Shown here piece by piece: positions 1-8,649 of a stretch of 41,784 nucleotides of DNA. Positions within the stretch are counted from its first letter, which is position 1; each line of letters begins with the position of its first letter. This DNA comes from Candidatus Saccharimonadota bacterium. GTDB taxonomy: Bacteria > Patescibacteriota > Saccharimonadia > Saccharimonadales > Saccharimonadaceae. Under the pieces are notes generated by a model, which saw only the letters and a list, made by a program, of their open reading frames with translations, was not told where the DNA came from and did no database searches. Location: the NCBI GenBank assembly GCA_017479205.1, contig JAFVCN010000023.1:1-41784 (forward strand). The letters are read 5' to 3'. Made by a program: the position numbers and the translations under genes.

Positions 1-283
1 CTTCTGCAAAATAATTTTCTAAGGTTAGCCCAGAGTAACGATGGAATTTTCCGGCCGAAATCTTTTGAACTTTAATATAAGGATTTTTCTTTGAACCTAG
101 TTTATCTTCGTCGCCCCAATGAACGCCAATTTCTGTTGTAATCTTTACAACGTTTTTATAGTATTTTTTATCCGTCCAAAATTCAATTTTTGTTCTTGGG
201 CGTTTTTCTAAAATCTCTCGAACGACCGCTACCGCTGGCGTAATGTGCCCACCTGAGCCACCACCCACAACTAGAATTTTCAT
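1..283 (-). CDS. murG: MurG, N-terminal part (cut by window edge)
   Basis: This is the first 94 codons of the UDP-GlcNAc:undecaprenyl-pyrophosphoryl-MurNAc-pentapeptide GlcNAc transferase, which makes lipid II on the inner face of the membrane. The N-terminus reads MKILVVGGGSGGHITPAVAV, and GGGSGGH is the glycine-rich loop of MurG. Only about a quarter of the usual ~350 residues lies in the window. The ATG at 281-283 overlaps the TGA stop of ftsW (ATGA), so the two are translationally coupled. An AGGAGGA-like ribosome site sits just upstream inside ftsW. It is the last visible gene of the transpeptidase-mraY-ftsW-murG run. Confidence 0.93.
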   Translation of the reverse strand, partial: MKILVVGGGSGGHITPAVAVVREILEKRPRTKIEFWTDKKYYKNVVKITTEIGVHWGDEDKLGSKKNPYIKVQKISAGKFHRYSGLTLENYFAE

Positions 284-1530
284 CGTCTCCTCCTATAAGT
301 ATAATTAGTTTGTTCGATTGGTTTTTTATAGACTGGTTTTTCTTCAGATTCTCGTTCGGAATCAATGATAATTTCCCTCGAAGTGTATTGAGAGATTTGA
401 TAAACTAAACCGAGTGCGCCAGCTACTGCCATCATACTAGTTCCACCATAAGAGAGTAGCGGTAGAGTAATTCCGGTTAGCGGAGTGATTCCCGTCATCG
501 ACATAATATTTACAACTAAGTGAGTCATAATCCAGGCAAAAACCCCAACCGCAATTAAGCTCTTTTGGATGTCGCTCGAATAATCCGAGACCTTTAAGAC
601 TCTAAATAAAAGCCAAGCGAATAAGAATAATAAGCCTAGAAGACCAACGAAGCCGAACATCTCCCCAAGGATCGCAAAAACGGAATCGTTGATTGATTCT
701 GGAAGATATCCTGTCGCCTGAACAGAGTTTCCGATTCCTACACCGAATAATCCTCCAGTTCCGATTGCGATTAGTGCATTTTCAATATGATAGGCATCGC
801 CATCCTCTTCTTCTTTTTCAGCACTCGCCGCCGAAAAACCAAGATAAGTCCAAAGCCTTTCGCGCCTATGTGATGAAGTCATAATTGCGCCGACGCCAAG
901 AATCAGAACAGCCAAAAGAACTAGGGCGAAACTCTTAAAAGAAATACCGGAAACAAAGAGAATGGCCAGAGCTATTACAACAATTGGTAAACCAGATCCA
1001 AGATCCTTTTGAATTACGACGACAAACAAGAGAGATAATCCAACCGCTAGAACGAATCTTGTTAAGAACTGCATATTTTTTAGCAGTTCCCCACTCTCGG
1101 CTTTATATTTTGCAAAAATTGAAGCTAGATATAAAACAATTGAAAATTTCAAAAACTCTGCCGGCTGGATTGAAATGCCAGAAACTGAAAACCAGCGACA
1201 TGCTCCAAGCTCACATTTTGCGATTGGTAAATGAGAAAACTGTGCGATTGCTAGAATTAGACATAGGCCTAATGATGCAAAAAAGAGAGCGTTTGTATAT
1301 TTTGCGATTTTTTTATACTCAATTTTATTAAATAAATAAAATGCAAAAATCGCTAATCCTACCGATAATAACTGATGCAAGAAAAAGTAACTATCTGAAT
1401 ACTCCGAGCCATAGGTAGCGTTCAAAAAGTTCGCCCTGGTCGGACCGATTGTATACATAACTAGAAGACCAACAATCATTAAAATAACCGTTAGCACAAT
1501 GATTGATAAATCTCCTTTATGTCTTCGCAA
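280..1530 (-). CDS. ftsW: FtsW/RodA-family lipid II glycosyltransferase
   Basis: This 416-residue polytopic SEDS protein polymerises lipid II into glycan strands with its cognate class B PBP. About ten hydrophobic segments are visible. Family signatures include the QPAEFLK-type segment near residue 121, a large periplasmic loop, and PLLSYGGTSM near the C-terminus. The tail is basic (YTYRRRR). The start is TTG at 1530, chosen because AGGAGGT lies at ideal distance before it and no closer ATG exists. It lies 9 nt after mraY and overlaps murG by 4 nt. FtsW rather than RodA is inferred from the neighbours (mraY, murG, division PBP). Confidence 0.93.
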   Translation of the reverse strand: MRRHKGDLSIIVLTVILMIVGLLVMYTIGPTRANFLNATYGSEYSDSYFFLHQLLSVGLAIFAFYLFNKIEYKKIAKYTNALFFASLGLCLILAIAQFSHLPIAKCELGACRWFSVSGISIQPAEFLKFSIVLYLASIFAKYKAESGELLKNMQFLTRFVLAVGLSLLFVVVIQKDLGSGLPIVVIALAILFVSGISFKSFALVLLAVLILGVGAIMTSSHRRERLWTYLGFSAASAEKEEEDGDAYHIENALIAIGTGGLFGVGIGNSVQATGYLPESINDSVFAILGEMFGFVGLLGLLFLFAWLLFRVLKVSDYSSDIQKSLIAVGVFAWIMTHLVVNIMSMTGITPLTGITLPLLSYGGTSMMAVAGALGLVYQISQYTSREIIIDSERESEEKPVYKKPIEQTNYTYRRRR

Positions 1531-1539
1531 TTTTACCTC

Positions 1540-2592
1540 CTACTTTTGGACAATTCCGCTCGTCATTGCGACAAAAATGCCGATAATCGCAAACACTCCC
1601 GCAATAATCCAAAATCTCATGACAATTTTAGCTTCGCCCCAACCAGTTGCTTCGAGATGATGATGAATTGGTGCTGAAATAAAAATCTTGCGGTGAAAAT
1701 ATTTTTTAGAAATCATTTGGAGTAGACTAGAGCCAGCTTCTATGACTAGTAGAACGCCAATAATCGGTAAAAGAAAGAGCGAATTCGTCATCATAGCGAC
1801 TACACCAAGTCCCGAACCAAGCGCAAAGGAGCCGACATCCCCCATCATAAAACGAGCTGGCGGAACATTAAACCAAACATAGGAAAGTAGCCAGCCTACG
1901 ACCGTCATACAAAAGGCAAAGAGCTGAACCTGACCGCGGAAAAGCGCAATAATTCCGAAAGCACCGTAGGCAATCATCATAAGTCCTCCGGCCAGTCCGT
2001 CTAGACCGTCCGAAATGTTTGTTGCGTTAGAAGTTGCTACGACAGCAAATGCAAAAATTAACATCATTAGCGCTCCGCCAATGTTAATATCCCCTAGATA
2101 AGGAATGTGGATTTCCGTCCAACCTAATTTATAGACAAAATACCAGCCTAGTCCCAGCCCAATCATTGTAATCATAAAGAATTTAACAGGGGCACGTAAG
2201 CCTGCGGCGCCTTTTCCTGTTCCAAAAACGTTAATTAAATCATCGATAAATCCAACTACTCCGCCTCCGAGAAAGCCAGCTAGAGGCAACCATGTTTCTG
2301 CCCTATCCCAGTTACAAGTAAATGTCACAACAAAAACTACGATAATTCCAATAAGCCCCGCCATTGTTGGAAAAACGCGTTTAAATTTATGAGCGTGTAG
2401 TTTCGTCATAATCGGCAGCGCATCGCCAGTTACTGTAGTTTGTTTCTGCTTCTTCCACCATTTATTTTTGTATGCAAAATGCGTATAAACTGGCGTCAAA
2501 AACATTGCTAAAAGAAATGCTCCGAGCGCCAAAATTAGCCCGAAGAATGCTTCCTGAGAGATAGATCCATTTCCTAACATTCTATTAAACAT
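1540..2592 (-). CDS. mraY: MraY, phospho-MurNAc-pentapeptide transferase
   Basis: This integral membrane enzyme makes lipid I from UDP-MurNAc-pentapeptide and undecaprenyl phosphate. It is 350 residues long with about ten membrane segments. Diagnostic motifs are GFIDDLINVF (the DD pair of the family), NATNISDGLDGLAGG, and the PIHHHLEATGW segment near the C-terminus. The outer ATG at 2592 overlaps a TGGTACAAT extended -10 box (2591-2599), so the in-frame ATG at 2580 may be used on transcripts starting here. Transcripts from the upstream transpeptidase could use the outer one. The gap to the transpeptidase stop is 15 nt. Confidence 0.95.
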   Translation of the reverse strand: MFNRMLGNGSISQEAFFGLILALGAFLLAMFLTPVYTHFAYKNKWWKKQKQTTVTGDALPIMTKLHAHKFKRVFPTMAGLIGIIVVFVVTFTCNWDRAETWLPLAGFLGGGVVGFIDDLINVFGTGKGAAGLRAPVKFFMITMIGLGLGWYFVYKLGWTEIHIPYLGDINIGGALMMLIFAFAVVATSNATNISDGLDGLAGGLMMIAYGAFGIIALFRGQVQLFAFCMTVVGWLLSYVWFNVPPARFMMGDVGSFALGSGLGVVAMMTNSLFLLPIIGVLLVIEAGSSLLQMISKKYFHRKIFISAPIHHHLEATGWGEAKIVMRFWIIAGVFAIIGIFVAMTSGIVQK

Positions 2593-2607
2593 TGTACCAC
2601 TTTTTCC

Positions 2608-4347
2608 CTATTTAGTCATCCTTAGATAATCTATCATATAGCTAGACAATTCATCGAAAATCGGTTTTGCGTGAGCAGCGCCATCCATCGCTTTTCCGTC
2701 TTCCCAGAGTTTTGTAACGATAACGTATTCTGGGTCATCATTTTCTGATACTGCACCAAAACCAGCATAAGTAGCAATTGTTTCGTCCATCACATAGGCG
2801 CCATCTCGAATCGCCTGCGCTGTTCCAGTTTTTCCGCCGATATAAAGGCCTTTATCGTAAGGTTTTGCAGAGCTAAAAAGACTTCTAGCTTTTACTAGCA
2901 TTTGTCGCATAGTTTTTGAAGTGGCTGCGGAAATTGCTTCGTGATCAGCGGCAGCATATTCGTTAGCCTTAAACTCGCCGTCAACAATTTCTCCGCGCAC
3001 AACCGTCGGCTTAAAATATTCACCGCCATTAACCACTGCAGAATATGCAACCGCGATTTGCATAGCCGTAATATTCATACCCTGCCCGAAAGTCATATTT
3101 GCGTATCGAGCGTCCGTTCCATTTTCACTATCTGGGGGGATTATAATACCAGAGCTTTCAGCGATTTCAATTCCAGTACTCTTCCCCAGCCAAAACTTGT
3201 TGTAATAATAGTCGAATAGTCTTTCTTTTCCTACTCCAGTAATGTCTGTTTCGGAATCTCCAAGCAGCCTCAAGGCCTGTGTTGAACCAGTATTAAGCGA
3301 GTATGACAAAGCTGTCTGCATCGAAATATTTCCAGTATGGCCTTTAGTTAAGTTGTTAATCGGCCAACCATCTACTATAGTCTGGTCGGTATTATAATAA
3401 GTTGTGTCAGGAGTCATTTTATCCATATCGATAGCGGCCGCCATCGCAAAAGTCTTACAAACCGAAGCCGGCTCATAAGCATCCATCGTAGCATTAGTTT
3501 GAAAAACCTTCGCATCTTCAACCTTACCGTAATTTTCAGCATCGTAGTTAGGAGTACTGGCTATCGCCCAAATCTCTCCGTTTTTTGGATCCATTACAAT
3601 AACCGTACCGTTATTAACTTTGTATTCCTTGGTTTTTGCTTCCAAAATCTGCTCAGCTTTATTCTGAATATTTCGATCAATCGAAAGAACAATATTTTTT
3701 CCGTCTTTTGCGGGGATTTTTACATTATCGTCACCGATTGTAAGCGGAATGTTGTTCACGTCTTTGACGGTTTTCAATACGCCATTTTCGCCAGAGAGTT
3801 CTTCATTTAAAGCGCCCTCAACGCCATATTGCCCTTTTCCTTCCGCATTAACAAATCCAATTAGCCCACTAGCCATTGTGCCTTCAGGATAGACTCGTTT
3901 AGTATTTCCCTGCATCCAAACGCCAGGCAGGCTAGCATCTTTTATCTTCTGCGCAACTTTATATGGGACATTTCTAGCAATAACATAATATCTTGTGAAA
4001 TTATCAGAAAAAACATCTTTAAAGTCAGCTACGATATAATCGCTAGCTTCCGTACGTAAAGTTTTTTCAATTTCATCTTTTGAACTTTTTGAAACCTGCG
4101 GATCTAAAATTACACTCCAGACTTTTTCATTTAAAACAATCGGTACGGGCTCGTCGCCATCCATAACATAAATCTCGCCACGTTTTGCTACAATTGTATT
4201 TTGCATAACGTGCTGGGTTTCTGCTTTTGCAACATATTCATCGTGTTTAATAACTTGAATTTTAAATAACTGCACAACTATTAACGTAAGCGCAGCAACA
4301 AAAACAACTCTCAGCCAATTTGAACGAAGCTTCAAAAAGTCTTTCAT
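2608..4347 (-). CDS. ftsI: Class B penicillin-binding protein (FtsI/PBP2-like transpeptidase)
   Basis: This DD-transpeptidase crosslinks septal peptidoglycan. It has 579 residues from the chosen start: an N-terminal membrane anchor (about 12-32), a PBP dimerisation domain, then the transpeptidase domain. Catalytic motifs are SVCK at S295-K298 (in EPASVCK; families usually show EPGSTFK), SLN at 350-352 and KTG at 506-508. The start is ATG at 4347 rather than the in-frame ATG at 4365. An extended -10 (TGCTATAAT) ends exactly 6 nt before 4347, so the upstream ATG would lie outside the transcript. It ends with TAG, which shows that amber is a genuine stop here. Confidence 0.92.
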   Translation of the reverse strand: MKDFLKLRSNWLRVVFVAALTLIVVQLFKIQVIKHDEYVAKAETQHVMQNTIVAKRGEIYVMDGDEPVPIVLNEKVWSVILDPQVSKSSKDEIEKTLRTEASDYIVADFKDVFSDNFTRYYVIARNVPYKVAQKIKDASLPGVWMQGNTKRVYPEGTMASGLIGFVNAEGKGQYGVEGALNEELSGENGVLKTVKDVNNIPLTIGDDNVKIPAKDGKNIVLSIDRNIQNKAEQILEAKTKEYKVNNGTVIVMDPKNGEIWAIASTPNYDAENYGKVEDAKVFQTNATMDAYEPASVCKTFAMAAAIDMDKMTPDTTYYNTDQTIVDGWPINNLTKGHTGNISMQTALSYSLNTGSTQALRLLGDSETDITGVGKERLFDYYYNKFWLGKSTGIEIAESSGIIIPPDSENGTDARYANMTFGQGMNITAMQIAVAYSAVVNGGEYFKPTVVRGEIVDGEFKANEYAAADHEAISAATSKTMRQMLVKARSLFSSAKPYDKGLYIGGKTGTAQAIRDGAYVMDETIATYAGFGAVSENDDPEYVIVTKLWEDGKAMDGAAHAKPIFDELSSYMIDYLRMTK

Positions 4348-4353
4348 ATCTAT

Positions 4354-4362
4354 ATTATAGCA
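4354..4362 (-). promoter_or_regulatory. Extended -10 box for the transpeptidase gene (leaderless)
   Basis: TGCTATAAT on the minus strand is followed by 6 nt and then the ATG at 4347. Transcription should therefore begin at or within a base of the start codon. GCTTG precedes the TG, as at the ftsA and 40371 promoters. Confidence 0.75.
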
Positions 4363-4364
4363 CA

Positions 4365-4416
4365 AGCGGTATTTCTAAGCGATAGAACATAAAGCTCTAT
4401 CATTTAGAAATCCGCT
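4365..4416. repeat. 52-nt imperfect inverted repeat upstream of the transpeptidase promoter
   Basis: On the minus strand, AGCGG pairs with CCGCT, TTTCTAA with TTAGAAA, and GATAGA with TCTATC around a 9-nt loop. That gives about 18 pairs with two small internal mismatches. It lies between the FKBP stop (4432) and the extended -10 (4354-4362). There is no U-tract, so a classic terminator is unlikely. It could be a 3'-end structure of the FKBP mRNA or a protein-binding site occupying the -35 region. Confidence 0.6.
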
Positions 4417-4431
4417 AATGCCGAATTAAAA

Positions 4432-5169
4432 TTATTCTTCCGTAGAATTTAATAGGTCTTGGTTTTGAGAATAATAGAGAACGTAGTATTGATTCATAAG
4501 CTCGTTATATTCGGCTAATTTTTTAGTGTAGTTATCGCCTGGATCAACTGCCATGATAATGAATTTGAGCGGAGAATTTGTACCGCCACAAATCTCCTTC
4601 GTTTCTCCATAAGCAAGTTCGCCAGGAATCGAGATCTCGCGAACTCCGCCAATCTTCATTCCGACTACACCATCTTCCCAGCCCTGAACAAACTGGCTCT
4701 CTCCGTTTGTATAAGCAATCGGATCGATTAAAGTCGTTGGATTTTCCCAGCTATCAAAGGACGAATCAAAAACGCTTTCATCCGCGCACCAACCGATGTA
4801 GTAGCTATAGTATGAGCTTTCAGCTGTAATTTCTTCCCCACTTCCAGTTTCTAAATCGGAAGTAGTTAGGCCGGCATTATTAACTGTAGCAGCGTTATAA
4901 GAACGAACCTTCGAGCGATAGTTGCTCATTTTTTCATAATACTGCCCAGAAAGTTCAGTAACAATAGCCTCGAGTTCGGAGCGTTTTGCAGTTAGTTCTT
5001 CTTCGACTTTCGCCAGCTCTTTCGATGCCTGTTCGTTAGTTTTCTTTGAGTTCTGGTTTGATAGTACGATTAAGGCATAAACCGCAACTGTTGAGAATAA
5101 CAAAAGGAACGCGATAATCCCGATTACAATTCGTTGCTGCCAACTTGTTTTTAACTGTTTGCTTTCCAT
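4432..5169 (-). CDS. Membrane-anchored FKBP-type peptidyl-prolyl isomerase
   Basis: This 245-residue protein has an N-terminal transmembrane helix (about 13-34) and a charged coiled coil (about 40-85). An FKBP domain occupies about 105-215. Family landmarks are VFDSSFDSW (the VFDSS strand), FVQGWEDGVVGMKIGG, and REISIPGELAYG, matching the conserved Gw-gl-gM-vGe-r-IP-aYG pattern. It should catalyse prolyl isomerisation or act as a chaperone outside the membrane. The start has AAGGAGGT a few bases before the ATG. It lies 23 nt downstream of pheT and is probably in the phe operon. Confidence 0.88.
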   Translation of the reverse strand: MESKQLKTSWQQRIVIGIIAFLLLFSTVAVYALIVLSNQNSKKTNEQASKELAKVEEELTAKRSELEAIVTELSGQYYEKMSNYRSKVRSYNAATVNNAGLTTSDLETGSGEEITAESSYYSYYIGWCADESVFDSSFDSWENPTTLIDPIAYTNGESQFVQGWEDGVVGMKIGGVREISIPGELAYGETKEICGGTNSPLKFIIMAVDPGDNYTKKLAEYNELMNQYYVLYYSQNQDLLNSTEE

Positions 5170-5192
5170 ATTACCTCCTTAAACTTCCAGAT

Positions 5193-7661
5193 TTAAACCG
5201 TCAAAGCGCCAAGTCCTGAAGTTTCCTTTTCAATATTTTCCATTATATCAGAGATTTCGTTCGACTCCAAAGTTTTCTCTGTATTTGAGAATGAAAGGTG
5301 GAACGAAATATTTTTCGACGTTTTATCGTCGCCCTGATAAATCGAAACTGGATTAAGCTTATAGACTAAATTGTCGCTGCTCATAAGACTCTTAATAATT
5401 GCTTCTTCAAGATCGCCATATTTCATTTCAGATTTAACTTTTAAAGTTAAATCACGTTCTACGAATGGATATTTTGAGAGTTTTAGATTTGCCGAGATAC
5501 TACTAGGAACGTTTACAACTTTGCCAAGATTAAGCTCGAAACCCGAAGCCTTTTTAATCTTAAAGTTCTTTAAAATTCGTCCTTTAATTTCTCCAACAAC
5601 ACCTATCGTTTTACCATCCAAAGTAATTTTTGCCGAACGGACTTTTTCAAAATATGGGAACTCTTTAACGTTATTTTCTTCAAGTTTAAATTCAAGATGT
5701 AATCTTCTACCGAGTTCAAGCAGCTTATTTTTAACGTCGTAGAAATCTCCGGTCGAGACTAGCGCGAGATGATTCTCGATTTCCGGAACCTGCTCGGCGG
5801 TTTCGCCTAGGGATTTTCTGGTAATTTGATTAAATTCGTAGAGTGAAAAATCTTTATAGCCGCTACGGATATTTTCATACATTTTGTCGATTAAACTTGG
5901 GCAGATTGACTGTCTAAAAACTTGTAGCTCTGGAGAAATCGAATTGACAATTTCATAAGAATCGTTAAAGTCTTCGCCAACTTTTTCCTGTAAATCTTTT
6001 GAGACAAAAGAGTAAGTTAAGACTTCGTGCGCGCCAATTCTATCCGACAAAACCCCTCGTATCTCGCGCTTCAAATCAAATAGCTGATTTCTGTCAGCGC
6101 CGATAAATGGGCGCATCGGTAAGCTCATCGGGATATTATCATATCCTCTTAATCTTCCGACTTCTTCGATAATATCTTCTTTAATATGAATATCAGTTCT
6201 CCATTTTGGAGCAATTACACTAAGGTTATCATCTTCTCCAAACGCAACTTTAAAGCCGACATTTTCTAGAGTTTCTTTAACTTCTGAAGTGGTATATTTT
6301 GTTCCGAGTAAATTATTTATATCACTAAGCGAAAGTTCGATTAAAATATCTTCATCAGCATAGCTTTCAGAGATTTCAAAATCGACGATCTTTTTCGGAT
6401 CATCCACTAACATAGCTGCACAGCGTGCTAGAGCCGGAATCGTTCCAATCTTTGGTTGTCCTTTTGTGAATCTTGTGATTGCTTCACTAAAAATGCCGTG
6501 AGCCATTTGCATTTTTCGCTCATTATAGAGGCTAAACGTCGCCGATTCGATAATGACTTTTTTCGTATGCTCGTCAATTTCGGTCGATTCCCCACCCATC
6601 GCACCAGCGAGCGCTACCGGAGTTTCATTCGAGCAGATTACAATATCTGATTCGAGAAGTTCAATCTCTTTATCGTCTAATAACTTTAATTTTTCGCCTC
6701 TTTTCGCAGCTCGCACGATAATTTTTGGATCGCTACTGCCGCCAACTTTAATAAATTTATCATAGTCGAAAGCGTGTAAAGGCTGTCCGGTCAAAAGCAT
6801 TGTAATATTTGTAGCATCAACAATTTTTGAGATTTTCTTCATGCCAGCTTTTGCAAGAAAAACGTCATTTAGAGTTAAATAATTATTTTTATCTAGCGCG
6901 GTTTCTAGATTTGAGTTTTTAACTTCAAAAACTCCAGCCGTGTATAACGGACAGAGATTTGTATCTTCTACTTCAATCCAGATTTTTTCCTCGTCGGAAA
7001 CATGTTCAGCAAAATCAGACGAAGATAAGGTCGTTGTAATATCTAAGTCCTTAAATTTTAATTCTGGCTCCTCGAATTTAAGGCCTAGAATACCTGCCAC
7101 TTCCCTAGCAAAACCAATTAGCCCAAAAGTGTCTGGACGATGAGTTAAAGATTTATTTTCAATATCAAGAATAATATCGTTTAGCTCAAATTTTTCAGCA
7201 AAATCGTCTCCTGCTTTTGCAAAATCAGGATCGATTTCGACAATTCCAGAATGGTCATCGCCAAGATCGATTTCATCAAGACCGGCCAACATACCGTTGG
7301 ACTCGTATCCGCGCATTTTACGAACACCAAGTTCAAAATTTTCGCCACCATAAGTTTGAGGAACGATACAACCAGGTTTTAGCCAAACTGCGAGCATACC
7401 TTTTTTAACATTAGGCGCGCCACAAACAACCTGGATTAGTTCTTTTTCGCCGGCGTTAATCTGACATAAATGAAGATGAGTTTCTGGGATAGCTTCACAG
7501 GAGACAACCTCAACAATTTTAATTCCCTTATATTTTTTCGATAAATCAATTGTACCTTCAACTTCAACTAATCTTGAGCCAATTAACTTTACTAATTCTT
7601 CCGTACTAACTTCCGACGGAATTTTAACTAACTTTTTAATTTCATTTAAACTAACTAACAT
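5193..7661 (-). CDS. pheT: Phenylalanyl-tRNA synthetase beta subunit
   Basis: This 822-residue subunit works with PheS as an alpha2beta2 enzyme that charges tRNA-Phe. In order there is an EMAP/Myf-type tRNA-binding domain (about 40-155, with HLHLCQINAG and VVCGAPNV), the B3/B4 editing region, a B5 DNA-binding-like domain (about 410-485), the catalytic-like core, and a C-terminal anticodon-binding FDX-ACB domain (about 725-820, with KYPFVERDLTLKV). Length and order are normal. The ATG overlaps the pheS TAA by one base (TAATG) and is preceded by GGAGGAA. Confidence 0.96.
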   Translation of the reverse strand: MLVSLNEIKKLVKIPSEVSTEELVKLIGSRLVEVEGTIDLSKKYKGIKIVEVVSCEAIPETHLHLCQINAGEKELIQVVCGAPNVKKGMLAVWLKPGCIVPQTYGGENFELGVRKMRGYESNGMLAGLDEIDLGDDHSGIVEIDPDFAKAGDDFAEKFELNDIILDIENKSLTHRPDTFGLIGFAREVAGILGLKFEEPELKFKDLDITTTLSSSDFAEHVSDEEKIWIEVEDTNLCPLYTAGVFEVKNSNLETALDKNNYLTLNDVFLAKAGMKKISKIVDATNITMLLTGQPLHAFDYDKFIKVGGSSDPKIIVRAAKRGEKLKLLDDKEIELLESDIVICSNETPVALAGAMGGESTEIDEHTKKVIIESATFSLYNERKMQMAHGIFSEAITRFTKGQPKIGTIPALARCAAMLVDDPKKIVDFEISESYADEDILIELSLSDINNLLGTKYTTSEVKETLENVGFKVAFGEDDNLSVIAPKWRTDIHIKEDIIEEVGRLRGYDNIPMSLPMRPFIGADRNQLFDLKREIRGVLSDRIGAHEVLTYSFVSKDLQEKVGEDFNDSYEIVNSISPELQVFRQSICPSLIDKMYENIRSGYKDFSLYEFNQITRKSLGETAEQVPEIENHLALVSTGDFYDVKNKLLELGRRLHLEFKLEENNVKEFPYFEKVRSAKITLDGKTIGVVGEIKGRILKNFKIKKASGFELNLGKVVNVPSSISANLKLSKYPFVERDLTLKVKSEMKYGDLEEAIIKSLMSSDNLVYKLNPVSIYQGDDKTSKNISFHLSFSNTEKTLESNEISDIMENIEKETSGLGALTV

Positions 7662-8608
7662 TAAAATTCCTCCAAGAAGTTTAATTTTCCGCTTTCAAAA
7701 TATCGAACATCATTTAGCATATATTTCATCATAACTAGACGATCGATTCCGCCACCCCACGCAAAACCTTTATATTTATCAGGATCAATTCCGGCGGCCT
7801 TTAGAACATTTGGATGAATCATTCCGCAACCTAAAAGTTCAAGCCAACCATCACCTTTTCCGCTAAGAGTTTTTGGTTTTTCAACTAAAAGCTCGAAGCT
7901 AGGTTCAGTAAACGGAAAGTAACCTGGCTGGGTTTTAATTTTAAGGCTCTGGCCATAATAAGTTTCAAAGAAGTTCTTAAAGATTCCGAGCAGCTCTCCC
8001 ATAGTTGCTTCTTTTGCAACATAGACACCCTCACATTGATAAAATGTGTGTTCATGAGTCGGGTCGACATCTTCATTTCTAAAAACTCGGCCCGGAATAA
8101 CTACAGCAATTTGTCCGCCTTTTTCAAGACGTTCTTTATAAGTCGAAAGCGCACGATTCTGCATCGCAGAAGTATGGGCAATCGGAATAAAGCCTTCGCT
8201 CGTTCTAAAAGTATCATATCCATCTCGAGCCGGATGACCTTTTGAGAAGTTTAAAGAATCAAACATATGAAATTCGTCATCAAGCTGTCTTGGCTCCATA
8301 ACATTAAAGCCCATTGCCTGATAAATGTCGACAACATGATCAAGCTCGGTCATAAGCGGATGTTTTGAGCCGGTATTTTTAAACTCTGTTTTTTTCGCGT
8401 TAATATCAAAAGGAGCGGTTATATCGAGCGGTTCAACTTTAGCATCTTCCGCCGCCTCTTCTAACGCTTTAATTTTAGCAAGAATTTCCTGCTTCTTTTT
8501 ATTCATCTCAATACCAAAAGCTTTACGTTCCTCGACTGGAATCGTTTTTATTTTGGCATACTCTTTATTGAGCTCATTCAAGCTCTTCTTTAACTTCTCA
8601 ATTTCCAT
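7661..8608 (-). CDS. pheS: Phenylalanyl-tRNA synthetase alpha subunit
   Basis: This class II catalytic subunit has 315 residues. An N-terminal coiled coil (about 1-55) is shorter than in many bacteria. The catalytic domain carries the class II motif 2 region (GRVFRNEDVDPTHEHTFYQ), FPFTEPSFEL, the GWLELLGCGM substrate pocket, and motif 3 (GFAWGGGIDRLVMM). It is translationally coupled to pheT. The start at 8608 is supported by a TATAAT box ending 7 nt upstream, which implies a leaderless mRNA and a transcription unit separate from polA. Confidence 0.95.
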   Translation of the reverse strand: MEIEKLKKSLNELNKEYAKIKTIPVEERKAFGIEMNKKKQEILAKIKALEEAAEDAKVEPLDITAPFDINAKKTEFKNTGSKHPLMTELDHVVDIYQAMGFNVMEPRQLDDEFHMFDSLNFSKGHPARDGYDTFRTSEGFIPIAHTSAMQNRALSTYKERLEKGGQIAVVIPGRVFRNEDVDPTHEHTFYQCEGVYVAKEATMGELLGIFKNFFETYYGQSLKIKTQPGYFPFTEPSFELLVEKPKTLSGKGDGWLELLGCGMIHPNVLKAAGIDPDKYKGFAWGGGIDRLVMMKYMLNDVRYFESGKLNFLEEF

Positions 8609-8615
8609 TAAAATA

Positions 8616-8621
8616 ATTATA
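8616..8621 (-). promoter_or_regulatory. -10 box for pheS (leaderless)
   Basis: TATAAT on the minus strand lies 7 nt before the pheS ATG. No TGn extension is present. It separates pheST from polA, whose stop is at 8650. Confidence 0.65.
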
Positions 8622-8649
8622 CTCTTTTCCCCTTAAAATTACAATAAAT

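Noticed and set aside
280-1530. UGA-as-glycine code (Gracilibacteria/Absconditabacteria)
   Set aside because: TGA ends ftsW and the 39215 adk gene exactly where the next gene begins, and no gene shows in-frame TGA at glycine positions.
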